From Oscillospiraceae bacterium (GTDB lineage Bacteria > Bacillota > Clostridia > Oscillospirales > Oscillospiraceae), in NCBI GenBank assembly GCA_016302405.1, contig JAEDNR010000078.1, positions 1 to 8,997 of the forward strand: a stretch of DNA of 8,997 nt, read 5' to 3'. This document shows positions 1-6,984 of this stretch, piece after piece (within the stretch, counting starts at the first letter, position 1; every line of letters begins with the position of its first letter). The position numbers and the translations under genes were made by a program. The notes under the pieces were generated by a model. The model was not told the DNA's origin. It was given only the letters and a program-made list of their open reading frames with translations, and ran no database searches.

Positions 1-853
1 CATTGGTAATTTCGCTCATAGTCTTGTTGACCTCCTTTATAATCCACGCCGGAGTTGACGCACCGGCAGTGATTCCAACATCATTGGCCCCACGGAAGAC
101 TTCAGGGTTCAGCTCCGCCGCGCTGTCCACCTGAACAACAATCCCGCAGTTTTCCCGGCAAATCATGGCCAAGCGGCCAGTGTTGGAGCTTTTGGGGTCT
201 CCGACGACTACCATTGCCTGACATTTCCGACTCAGTTCTTGGGCCTCGTTTTGCCTGCATTCTGTTGCTCTGCATATTGTATCAAATATTTTCAAGTTAG
301 TAAACTGTTTTTTTGCAAAATTTCCGCATTTTTTCCACAAATTTTCCGTGGAGGTGGTCTGACTGACCATGCACAGGGGGGTATCGGCGGGAATTTTTTC
401 CTCCTGCACCCATTTCTGGAAGTCCTCCAGGGTCTCAAAGACCTTGCACCGGGCACACCATCCCGCAATGCCCTCCACCTCCGGGTGGGTGGGTGTGCCG
501 ATGATGATGTTCAGGCGCCCTTCCGCCTCCGCTTCCCGGACAATTTTGTGGATCCGGGCAACAAAGGGGCAGGTGGCATCCACAATGCGTACTCCCTGCT
601 TTTGAAGCCTCTCGTATACCTCCCGGCTGACACCGTGGGAGCGGATGACCACCGTCTGGCAGGGCTTAGCCTGCTCCGGCGTATCGATCACCTGAACCCC
701 CATTTCCTCAAAATGGGAAACCACATGGCGGTTATGGATGATAGGCCCCAGGGTCACTGTCTTCTGCCCGTCAGAAACGCAGGCCTCCACCGTGTCCACC
801 GCCCTGCTGACACCGAAGCAGAAACCGGCGCTTTTCGCAACGCGTACGCTCAT
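1..853 (-). CDS. ispH: 4-hydroxy-3-methylbut-2-enyl diphosphate reductase (IspH/LytB), 3' end outside window, probable IspH-S1 fusion
   Basis: IspH is the iron-sulfur enzyme that reduces HMBPP to IPP and DMAPP in the last step of the MEP isoprenoid pathway. I translated 284 codons from the ATG at 853 without a stop. The three cluster cysteines are visible: C12 (GFCFGV), C95 (DATCPF) and C194 (DTICRAT). Substrate residues of the family are also there: H40, H73, H123 with E125 (THPEVEG), T166, S222-S223-N224 and S266 in the ASTPAW motif. The start overlaps the cmk stop as ATGA, so translation is probably coupled. IspH proteins normally end just after the STPxW..EEV motif, but this frame goes on as KTMSEITN to the edge. 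Clostridial IspH proteins fused to ribosomal protein S1 continue in this way, so a fusion is likely but not shown. Codons roughly at 250-345 are much more AT-rich than the neighbours. Confidence 0.95.
   Translation of the reverse strand, partial: MSVRVAKSAGFCFGVSRAVDTVEACVSDGQKTVTLGPIIHNRHVVSHFEEMGVQVIDTPEQAKPCQTVVIRSHGVSREVYERLQKQGVRIVDATCPFVARIHKIVREAEAEGRLNIIIGTPTHPEVEGIAGWCARCKVFETLEDFQKWVQEEKIPADTPLCMVSQTTSTENLWKKCGNFAKKQFTNLKIFDTICRATECRQNEAQELSRKCQAMVVVGDPKSSNTGRLAMICRENCGIVVQVDSAAELNPEVFRGANDVGITAGASTPAWIIKEVNKTMSEITN
17..37 (-). promoter_or_regulatory. Possible internal ribosome binding site and in-frame ATG at the IspH/S1 junction
   Basis: An AAGGAGGT sequence (30-37) lies 10 bases before an in-frame ATG (17-19) exactly where the IspH catalytic domain ends; the following residues read MSEITN. 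This could start a free downstream domain (probably S1) besides the fusion. Caution: AAG GAG GTC also encodes K-E-V in a conserved spot of IspH, so the Shine-Dalgarno match may be coincidental. Confidence 0.35.
276..304 (-). promoter_or_regulatory. Possible internal promoter within ispH
   Basis: In an AT-rich patch of ispH the minus strand reads TTTACT (299-304, 4/6 match to -35), 17 bases, then TACAAT (276-281, 5/6 match to -10). TGA just before the -10 gives the TGn extended form. It points toward the 3' end of ispH and whatever follows. The same bases encode the conserved F-D-T-I-C motif, so this may be chance; the spacing and the rare codon choice make it worth noting. Confidence 0.3.
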
Positions 854-1530
854 AGCGGCACCTTTTCCCCGATGATCCGCTTCAGTTCCGCCAGAACTTC
901 CTGTACATTCATTTCCGAAGTATCCAGCTTCACGGAATCTTTAGCCATCTTCAGCGGCGCGATGGCACGGTGAGTATCCTGATAGTCCCGCTGACGGATC
1001 TCCGCCAGGACCTTTTCAAAGGAAGGCTTCTGTCCCTTCGCCATAAGCTCCTTGCACCGGCGGTCCGCCCGCACCTCGGCAGAGGCGGTGAGGAAGATCT
1101 TCACATCCGCACCCGGAAGCACCACAGTTCCGATGTCCCGTCCGTCCATGACCACATTATGCTGCCGGGCCACCTCCCGCTGCATGTCCAGAAGCACCTC
1201 CCGGACCACGGGCTGGGCAGACACCAGGCTTGCTTTCTGACCGATCTCCTGGGTGCGGATGTCCCCGTTCACATCCATGCCATTCATAATCATATGCTGC
1301 AGACCGTCTTCATCATAGGTAATACCGATGGTCAGTTCATCGATATACCGGCTGACACCGTCGGTATCCTTGGGACTGATCCCCAGCAGGTCCAGAAAAT
1401 AGGCCACGGTACGGTAAATGGCCCCGGTATCCACATACCGGAAGTTTAACTGTGCGGCAAGCTGCCGGGCAATGGTACTCTTCCCTGCTCCCGCCGGGCC
1501 GTCAATGGCTATGGAATATCGTTTGGACAT
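850..1530 (-). CDS. cmk: Cytidylate kinase (CMP/dCMP kinase)
   Basis: This cytosolic enzyme phosphorylates CMP and dCMP with ATP, giving CDP and dCDP for nucleic acid and lipid precursors. The 226-aa product has the usual family length. Visible motifs are the P-loop GPAGAGKS (11-18), DTGAIYR (34-40, normally DTGAMYR), DGRDIGT (129-135) of the CMP-binding region, and the lid/arginine segment RDYQDTHRAIAPL (181-193). The ATG at 1528-1530 has an AAGGA sequence 8 bases upstream, which supports this start. The gene begins 50 bases after the second sigma-like gene with no hairpin-plus-U terminator between, so readthrough from the dnaG-sigma genes is possible. Its TGA overlaps the ispH ATG. A cmk-ispH(-rpsA) order is common in clostridia. 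Confidence 0.97.
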   Translation of the reverse strand: MSKRYSIAIDGPAGAGKSTIARQLAAQLNFRYVDTGAIYRTVAYFLDLLGISPKDTDGVSRYIDELTIGITYDEDGLQHMIMNGMDVNGDIRTQEIGQKASLVSAQPVVREVLLDMQREVARQHNVVMDGRDIGTVVLPGADVKIFLTASAEVRADRRCKELMAKGQKPSFEKVLAEIRQRDYQDTHRAIAPLKMAKDSVKLDTSEMNVQEVLAELKRIIGEKVPL

Positions 1531-1580
1531 GGTAATGTTCCTTCTTTCAATATTTTGAGATATTTCCGTTTCTGAACCAT

Positions 1581-2615
1581 TTATTTTTCTGCATTCCGGA
1601 GCAGACCCAGGGCTTTCGCCTCCCGGTCCAGGACCTCCCGGGTAGAGAGGCCCAGCCTGGCGGCAGTGGCCTCCGGCGTTAAAGGCTCCCCTTTTTCAAG
1701 GCCAAAGCGCAGTGTCAGAAGCTCCGCGTCCTGAGAGTCAAGCTGGGACAGAAGCTCTGCCACACGCTCCCGCATTCGGAAATAGGCGGTATCTTCCACA
1801 CTTTCGCTGCTTTCCTCCGGTTCCTCCCGGGGCTTCTCCTGCTTTTGCATCATCACGGCATCCGCAAGCATACTGCTGACCGATTCTCCCTCTTCCAGGG
1901 TCATATTCAGTCTTCCGGCAATTTCCGCCACCGTGGGGTTACGCCCCAGTTCATTCAGAAGCTGCTTATCCATCTCACAGTAATCCTGCATCGCCTTGCG
2001 GAGCTTCTCGCCTACACCGCCGGATCTTGCCTGTAAGGTCACCGCCTTTGCCATGGCACAGCGTATTCGGCGGTCCCGCAGTGCGGGGTAATCCCCCGTA
2101 TGATAGACCTGGATTCCCTGCCACAGTCCCAGATTGCCCTCCTGGATAAGATCCAGCATCAGAACGCCGTATCCGGCGTATTCCCGGGCAAGCTCCACCA
2201 CCCGGGCAAGACCCAGATTCAGCAGCCGCGCCTGGGCGCTCTCATCTCCCGCAGCGGCATCCAGGGCAAGGCGGTTTTCATCCCCCGAAGCTCGCATGCA
2301 GGCAAGCTCTTCCAGATAGATCCGCAGGGGATCCTCCGGTTCCAGGTCCTGGGGAACAAACCCCACCTGGGCAAGATGGGCTTCTCTGCGAAGCCTTTCG
2401 CCCGTCTGGGAGCCGGATTGATACTTGGGAAGTCCGGAAATATCCAGCAGCACTCCCCGGTCCTCCACCGCCTGAAAGGCTTCCTCTGCCGTTTCGGCAC
2501 TCTCTCCCTCCAAAATAGCAAGCAGATTCCCCGCCTGCAAGGTGTCGCCCTCTTTCCGGGAGCCAAGAAGCACCTCCCAGGGGGCCTGCCCAAAGGAATA
2601 GTCCAGCTCTATCAT
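1581..2615 (-). CDS. Divergent sigma-70-like protein with degenerate promoter-recognition regions
   Basis: The 344-aa product resembles a primary sigma factor in layout but has eroded DNA-reading parts. Residues about 39-63 look like the end of region 1.1 (VEDRGVLLDISGLP), and EDPLRIYLEEL (94-104) matches region 1.2 of group 1 sigmas. Residues 127-170 match regions 2.1-2.2, including the core-polymerase-binding helix LDLIQEGNLGL (154-164). Region 2.3-2.4 (171-195) has lost the FSTYA-W-WIRQ residues: aligned to its neighbour, W is R183, Q is C186 and T is A189. Region 3 (203-256) is recognisable (GRNPTVAEIAGRL) and is followed by an acidic linker (258-275). Region 4 ends in TREVLDREAKAL, one residue shorter than the usual TRERIRQIEAKAL and without its R-Q pair. 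The ATG overlaps the preceding stop (ATGA), with GGAGG 10 bases upstream. It may bind RNA polymerase without reading normal promoters; its function is unknown. Confidence 0.85.
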   Translation of the reverse strand: MIELDYSFGQAPWEVLLGSRKEGDTLQAGNLLAILEGESAETAEEAFQAVEDRGVLLDISGLPKYQSGSQTGERLRREAHLAQVGFVPQDLEPEDPLRIYLEELACMRASGDENRLALDAAAGDESAQARLLNLGLARVVELAREYAGYGVLMLDLIQEGNLGLWQGIQVYHTGDYPALRDRRIRCAMAKAVTLQARSGGVGEKLRKAMQDYCEMDKQLLNELGRNPTVAEIAGRLNMTLEEGESVSSMLADAVMMQKQEKPREEPEESSESVEDTAYFRMRERVAELLSQLDSQDAELLTLRFGLEKGEPLTPEATAARLGLSTREVLDREAKALGLLRNAEK

Positions 2616-3481
2616 GTGAGAAAATCCTCCAATCCCATATCCGTACCCAGGCGCTGGAGCTTATCCATGGCCTGGCGCTCGATCTGCCGTACCCGTTCCT
2701 TGGAAATCCCCAGATCGCTGCCGATTTCCTCCAGAGACCAGCACCTGCCGTCCTCCATACCGAAGTGCAGCCGCAGGATCCGCTGCTGTCTGGGCGTCAG
2801 TGTATCCATAAGGCGGCTGAGATTCTCCTCCAGCTCCTGCCGCACCAGCTCTTCCTGGGGCTGGGGCGCCTGGGCATCCTCCAGAAGCATACCCAGAGTA
2901 CTCTTGTCCTCGTCTCCCGCCGGGGTATCCAGGGAGCAGACCTCCGGCATCAGCCGCAACAGCTGCTCCACCTTTTCCCCGGGAAGTCCTGCCTGGGTGC
3001 CAATTTCCTCTGGGGTAGGTTCCCGGCCAAGGCTTGCGCACAGACTCTTTCTTATCGCGTCGATCTTGCGCATCCGCTCCGCGGTATGCACCGGAACACG
3101 GATGGGGCTTCCGTGGTTCATAAGGCACCGGGTCACCCCCTGGCGAATCCATTTGGTGGCGTAGGTGGAAAACCGGTAGTCCAGAGAATAGTCAAATTTT
3201 TTCGCGGCGGCCAGCAGTCCAAGGCTGCCCTCCTGGATAAGATCCAGCAGCGGCACGCCCCTGCCCGCGTATTCCCGGGCAATGGATACCACAAGCCGCA
3301 GATTTGCGCTGACCATCTGGCGGACCGCATCCTCGTCCCCCTGGGCACACCGCCGGGCAAGGTCCCGCTCCTCCTCGGGGGTCAGCCGGGGAATCACCCG
3401 GATCTCCCGGAGGTACTGCCGGATGTCGTCGCCGTCACCGGTGATAGGTACATCCTGCTCTTTATCCATAAGCTCTGTCAT
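2612..3481 (-). CDS. Sigma-70 family RNA polymerase sigma factor in the rpoD position, lacking region 1.1
   Basis: The 289-aa product has regions 1.2 (about 18-50), 2.1-2.2 (51-95, with LLDLIQEGSLGLL), 2.3-2.4 (96-120, RFSTYATKWIRQGVTR), 3 (126-180, PIRVPVH and GREPTPEEIG), 3.2 (183-202, SLDTPAGDEDKSTLG) and 4 (222-275, ending SKERVRQIERQA). Directing core RNA polymerase to -10/-35 promoters is the family role. It lies directly after dnaG with an ATGA overlap, the classical rpoD place, but region 1.1 is missing and it is shorter than usual primary sigmas. The first tryptophan of the W-W dyad that helps melt the -10 element is K110; W111, Q114 and T117 are kept. The stretch after it (CLMNHGSPIRVP) also departs from the IADQxRTIRIP of primary sigmas. 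It may be the housekeeping sigma of this lineage or a group 2 relative, so no gene symbol is given. Confidence 0.93.
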   Translation of the reverse strand: MTELMDKEQDVPITGDGDDIRQYLREIRVIPRLTPEEERDLARRCAQGDEDAVRQMVSANLRLVVSIAREYAGRGVPLLDLIQEGSLGLLAAAKKFDYSLDYRFSTYATKWIRQGVTRCLMNHGSPIRVPVHTAERMRKIDAIRKSLCASLGREPTPEEIGTQAGLPGEKVEQLLRLMPEVCSLDTPAGDEDKSTLGMLLEDAQAPQPQEELVRQELEENLSRLMDTLTPRQQRILRLHFGMEDGRCWSLEEIGSDLGISKERVRQIERQAMDKLQRLGTDMGLEDFLT

Positions 3482-5223
3482 TGCTTAATCCCTTTTCTTT
3501 CCTGAAGACGGCTTCTTACCGCCATAATGTCCTCCTCAGTGCGGACGGCCCCCGTCTGGTGCTCCATCCGGATGGTTCGGGCGCAGTCCCGCAGGGCCTG
3601 GACATTCACCGGGCCGTCATACCGCTGCAGGATCCCCGCGATATGGGCCATTTCCTCGGACGTAAAATCCGTCAGGCCGGTGAGGGTGGCGTCCTGCCCC
3701 TCCCTGTGCCGCTGCAGCTGCTGGGAAAACACCTTTGCCAGGATAGGGGCGGAAAATTCCTCCGGCGTCAGCTCGGGGATCTCAGAAAGAAGCGCCGGTT
3801 CCTTCATCACAGCCGCAACCACCCGTTCCTCCGCCGCGGCGGATTTCACATTGTCATAGCGGATCTGCCGACTTTGGGCCTGCAGGTTCCGGGCGGGGGC
3901 CAGGTCGATCTTTTCCTGCTTCCGCTTTTCCCGGGAAAGGCGCCGCTTGTAGGCTTTCTGCACCTCAATCTTCATGGCTTCCGGGCTGATCTTCGCCGCC
4001 TCCGCCGCGCGGTTGCCGTAAACCTCCCGCTGGACCGCGCTTACAAGGGTGCTGACAAAATCCGCCGCTTCGGTGATGAAATTCACCCGTTCCTCGTCTA
4101 TGTTCAGATCATATTTTTTCTGGATGGCTTTCAGCTGATACTCCACCCGGTTGGAGGATTCCTCCAGCAGGATCCGGAACCGGTCCGCGCCGAACTTTCT
4201 CAGGAATTCGTCCGGGTCCTTTGCGTCCCGCATTTTCAGAACCTTGACCTGCAGCCCCGCCTTTTCCAGCATGGGAATGGCCCGCTGGGTGGCGTTCTGC
4301 CCCGCCTCGTCCCCGTCGTAGATCAAAATGACCTGCTGGGTATACCGGGCAAGCAGGGATGCGTGTTCCTCCGTCAAGGAAGTGCCCAGGGAGGCAACCG
4401 CACAGTCAAAGCCGTACTGGTGGAGGGCAACGGCATCCATATACCCTTCCACCAAAATCAGATACCCAAGTCGGGTTTTCTTGGCAAGATTCAGGGCAAA
4501 CAGATTCTTCCGCTTGTTGAAAATCTCCGTCTCGGGAGAGTTTAAGTATTTCGGCGTGGAGTTATCCATCACCCGGCCGCCAAAGCCGATCACATTTCCC
4601 CGGACATCAATGATTGGGAACATCAGCCGGTTGCGGAACCGGTCATAGATGTGCCCGTTTTTCTGGGAGACGGACACAAGACCGGATGCGCGCAATTCCT
4701 CTTGGGTATATCCCTTTGCCTCCATGGCTTTGCACAGGGCATCCCAGGAATCCGGAGCAAAGCCAATGCCGAATTTTGTCAGGGTAGATTTGGGCATACC
4801 ACGCTTGCCGGCGTATTCCAGTCCCGCGGCTCCCTCCGGCTGAAACAGAGAAGCGTGGAAAAACCGGGCCGCCTCCTTGTTCAGCGCCCACAGCCGCTCC
4901 TGACGCCGGTACCGGCTCTGGTACTGCTCGTCCTCCGGAACCGTCATACCAGCCCGCTTTGCCAGGGCCCGCACAGCGTCGGGATAGCTCAGGCCCTCGA
5001 TCTCCATTTCAAAGTTGATGACGCTGCCGCCCTTGTGGCAGCCGAAGCAATAGTAAATTCCCTTATCCGGAGAAACGGAGAAAGAGGGGGTCTTCTCCCC
5101 GTGGAAAGGACACAGGCCAAACAGGTTGGACCCGGACCGCTTCAGGTTCACATACTGGCCCACCACTTCCTCAATGGGATTGCGGGCAGCCAGCTCGTCC
5201 AGAAACGACGGCGGAAACGGCAT
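3478..5223 (-). CDS. dnaG: DNA primase
   Basis: DnaG makes the RNA primers for lagging-strand synthesis and works with the replicative helicase. The 581-aa product carries the N-terminal CHC2 zinc ribbon (C38, H41, C59, C62). The TOPRIM catalytic core follows, with EGYMD (259-263), the acidic DGDEAG metal site (303-308) and KDPDE (335-339). From about residue 430 comes the less conserved C-terminal helicase-binding part. The length is normal for Gram-positive primases. I placed the start at the ATG at 5221-5223 because GGAGG lies 7 bases before it; a GTG six codons upstream would overlap that site. The gene follows the dGTPase-like gene by 45 bases and overlaps the first sigma gene (ATGA), so it belongs to a macromolecular synthesis operon. 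Confidence 0.97.
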   Translation of the reverse strand: MPFPPSFLDELAARNPIEEVVGQYVNLKRSGSNLFGLCPFHGEKTPSFSVSPDKGIYYCFGCHKGGSVINFEMEIEGLSYPDAVRALAKRAGMTVPEDEQYQSRYRRQERLWALNKEAARFFHASLFQPEGAAGLEYAGKRGMPKSTLTKFGIGFAPDSWDALCKAMEAKGYTQEELRASGLVSVSQKNGHIYDRFRNRLMFPIIDVRGNVIGFGGRVMDNSTPKYLNSPETEIFNKRKNLFALNLAKKTRLGYLILVEGYMDAVALHQYGFDCAVASLGTSLTEEHASLLARYTQQVILIYDGDEAGQNATQRAIPMLEKAGLQVKVLKMRDAKDPDEFLRKFGADRFRILLEESSNRVEYQLKAIQKKYDLNIDEERVNFITEAADFVSTLVSAVQREVYGNRAAEAAKISPEAMKIEVQKAYKRRLSREKRKQEKIDLAPARNLQAQSRQIRYDNVKSAAAEERVVAAVMKEPALLSEIPELTPEEFSAPILAKVFSQQLQRHREGQDATLTGLTDFTSEEMAHIAGILQRYDGPVNVQALRDCARTIRMEHQTGAVRTEEDIMAVRSRLQERKGIKQ

Positions 5224-5230
5224 ATCGGTT

Positions 5231-5235
5231 CCTCC
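5231..5235 (-). promoter_or_regulatory. Ribosome binding site of dnaG
   Basis: GGAGG within AAAGGAGGAA lies 7 bases before the ATG at 5221-5223. It fixes the dnaG start at the residues MPFPPSF, not at the GTG further upstream. Confidence 0.85.
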
Positions 5236-5268
5236 TTTCACACAGAAATAACAATTGACAGGGTGAGC

Positions 5269-6279
5269 CTATCTGACCTGCCAGCCGGTGGGAATAAAAA
5301 TCTCCGTATACTTGTAGACGGCATAGTTATCCGTCATTCCGGCAATATAGTCGCACACCGTGCGCTCCATGCCGTCAAAGGAAAGCTGGGGCTGGAAGTC
5401 CTCCGGCATTTCGTTGGGATTGGCCACATAGTATTCGAAGAGCCTCTGGAGCATGGCCTTTGCCTTGCTTTCCTCACCCTTGGCAACGGGGTTGCGGTAG
5501 ACCCGGTCAAACATGAATTCCCGCAGCTCCCGCAGGGCCCGGTCCGTAGCCGGTGTCATGCAGATGGCTCCCGCCTCCCGGGAGGTGCGGATAGTATCGC
5601 AGACCAGCGTATTGATCCGGTCCCGGTGGGTACAGCCCAGAACATCCGAAATGCTTCTGGGAATATCTTCATTGCTGAGAATCCCCGCCCGGATGGCATC
5701 ATCAATATCGTGGTTGACATAGGCGATCTGGTCACTGCGGCGGACCACCTGACCCTCCAGAGTTTCCGGGATATAGCTTCCCGTATGCCCCAGAATGCCC
5801 AGACGGACCTCATTCGTCAGGTTCAGGCCCCGGCCCTCATTTTCCAGTACATCCACCACCCGGAGGCTCTGCTCATTGTGCCGGAAGGGCTTGCCCAGGC
5901 ACCGGGAAAGGGCTGCCTCTCCCGCGTGACCAAAGGGGGTGTGGCCCAGGTCGTGGCCCATGGCAATGGCTTCCGCCAGATCCTCATTCAGGCCCAGGGC
6001 CCGGGTGATAGTCCCCGCAATGCGGCTGACCTCCAGGGTGTGGGTCATCCGTGTACGGTAATGGTCCCCCTCCGGACGGAGAAAGACCTGGGTCTTGTGC
6101 ATCAGGCGGCGAAAGGCTTTGCTGTGGACAATCCGGTCAATGTCCCGCTGATAGCAGGTCCGCACATCGTCCAGGCGCGGTTCCTCCGGGGCGGGTCTTC
6201 CGGAGCTTTTGTCCGAAAAGGCCGCAAGGGGGTTGAGCCGTCTATGCTCCTGAAATTCCAGTTCCTCCCGAACCGTCAT
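5269..6279 (-). CDS. dgt: dGTP triphosphohydrolase-like HD-domain protein
   Basis: This family hydrolyses deoxynucleoside triphosphates, typically dGTP, to the nucleoside and inorganic triphosphate, and so adjusts dNTP pools. The 336-aa product fits the shorter dGTPase-like type. HD-domain metal ligands are visible as H80 (RMTH), H109-D110 (MGHDLGHTPFGH) and probably D183 (RRSDQIAY). The substrate-side signature FRHNEQSLR (132-140) and the N-terminal RDIDRIVHSKAFRRL (45-59) are typical. The ATG at 6277-6279 has AAAGGAAG ending 7 bases upstream. It stands 59 bases after the yigZ stop without a visible terminator and 45 bases before dnaG; a dgt-dnaG-sigma order is frequent in clostridia. Substrate preference cannot be read from the sequence. 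Confidence 0.93.
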   Translation of the reverse strand: MTVREELEFQEHRRLNPLAAFSDKSSGRPAPEEPRLDDVRTCYQRDIDRIVHSKAFRRLMHKTQVFLRPEGDHYRTRMTHTLEVSRIAGTITRALGLNEDLAEAIAMGHDLGHTPFGHAGEAALSRCLGKPFRHNEQSLRVVDVLENEGRGLNLTNEVRLGILGHTGSYIPETLEGQVVRRSDQIAYVNHDIDDAIRAGILSNEDIPRSISDVLGCTHRDRINTLVCDTIRTSREAGAICMTPATDRALRELREFMFDRVYRNPVAKGEESKAKAMLQRLFEYYVANPNEMPEDFQPQLSFDGMERTVCDYIAGMTDNYAVYKYTEIFIPTGWQVR

Positions 6280-6338
6280 AGGGACGCTTCCTTTCTGTCA
6301 ATATGGTCGCAGAATGTTATCGATTCAGTAAGTGAGTA

Positions 6339-6980
6339 TTATAGCGTTTCCTCTGTTCCCAGAGGGAACGCCCGGTACTCCCGGCCCAGCTCTATTGCTT
6401 CCACCGTCCCGGCGGAAAGCTCCGTCAGGGCATCCAGGAACGGCGCGCCGCTCTTTTCCGGCACCAGAACTTCCAATTCCACCTCCGCGCCGAAGTCCGT
6501 TTTACGGACAACCCCGCCGAAAGAGGCAATCAAAAGCTTTACCCGCTCATAATAGGGGTACGGACAGGGCACATAGAAAGCCGTCCACACCCGTTTTACG
6601 GATTTTCCCGCGGCGTCCACAGCAATTTTCGCGCCCTTGGTATAGGCCCGGACCAGGCCCCCGGCCCCCAGAAGAATGCCGCCAAAGTACCTGGTCACCA
6701 CGCACACCACATTGTACAGCTCCTCCCGCTGGAGGACCTGGAGCATGGGCATGCCGGCAGTGCCTCCCGGCTCCCCGTCATCGGAAAACCGGACCGGGCC
6801 GTCACGGAGAATATAGGCCCAGCAGTTATGGGTCGCGTCATAGTGCCGCTTCTTCATCTCCTGAATCCGGGCCAGGGCCTCCTCCTCGGATTCCACAGGC
6901 CAGATCCTGCCAATGAAACGGGACTTTTTTTCGATGAACGCGTCCTCTCCAAAGCCGGTGGGTACCAAGTACTCTTCCAA
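6339..6980 (-). CDS. yigZ: YigZ/IMPACT family protein (UPF0029)
   Basis: This family's bacterial role is not settled. The eukaryotic relative IMPACT modulates Gcn2 translational control, and a link to translation is only suggested. The 213-aa product has the family length. The N-terminal domain shows KKSRFIG (18-24), HYDATHNCWAY (46-56), FSDDGEPGGTAGMPML (65-80) and RYFGGILLGAGGLVRAY (97-113), the strongest family signatures. The C-terminal part, from about residue 135, is the usual ferredoxin-like domain of YigZ proteins. The start is a TTG (6978-6980), supported by AAGGAG 10 bases upstream and by agreement with the typical N-terminus (MEEYLVP). It begins 4 bases after the hflX stop, with its ribosome binding site inside the hflX end, so the two are probably translationally coupled. 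Confidence 0.93.
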   Translation of the reverse strand: MEEYLVPTGFGEDAFIEKKSRFIGRIWPVESEEEALARIQEMKKRHYDATHNCWAYILRDGPVRFSDDGEPGGTAGMPMLQVLQREELYNVVCVVTRYFGGILLGAGGLVRAYTKGAKIAVDAAGKSVKRVWTAFYVPCPYPYYERVKLLIASFGGVVRKTDFGAEVELEVLVPEKSGAPFLDALTELSAGTVEAIELGREYRAFPLGTEETL

Positions 6981-6984
6981 GGTG

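Noticed and set aside
1531..1580. Possible terminator or promoter between the second sigma-like gene and cmk.
   Set aside because: Only a 5-bp AT stem without a U-run and no convincing -35/-10 pair is visible; cotranscription is the simpler reading.
2418..2615. A lipoyl/biotinyl-like pattern in the N-terminus of the second sigma-like protein (GDTLQAGNLLAILE).
   Set aside because: There is no lysine in a suitable biotin or lipoyl attachment motif, and the following residues fit sigma region 1.1 better.
239..6552. Several long plus-strand open frames opposite ispH, cmk, the sigma genes, dnaG and dgt.
   Set aside because: They mirror real minus-strand genes in GC-rich DNA, lack ribosome binding sites and recognisable motifs, and their composition is typical of antisense frames.
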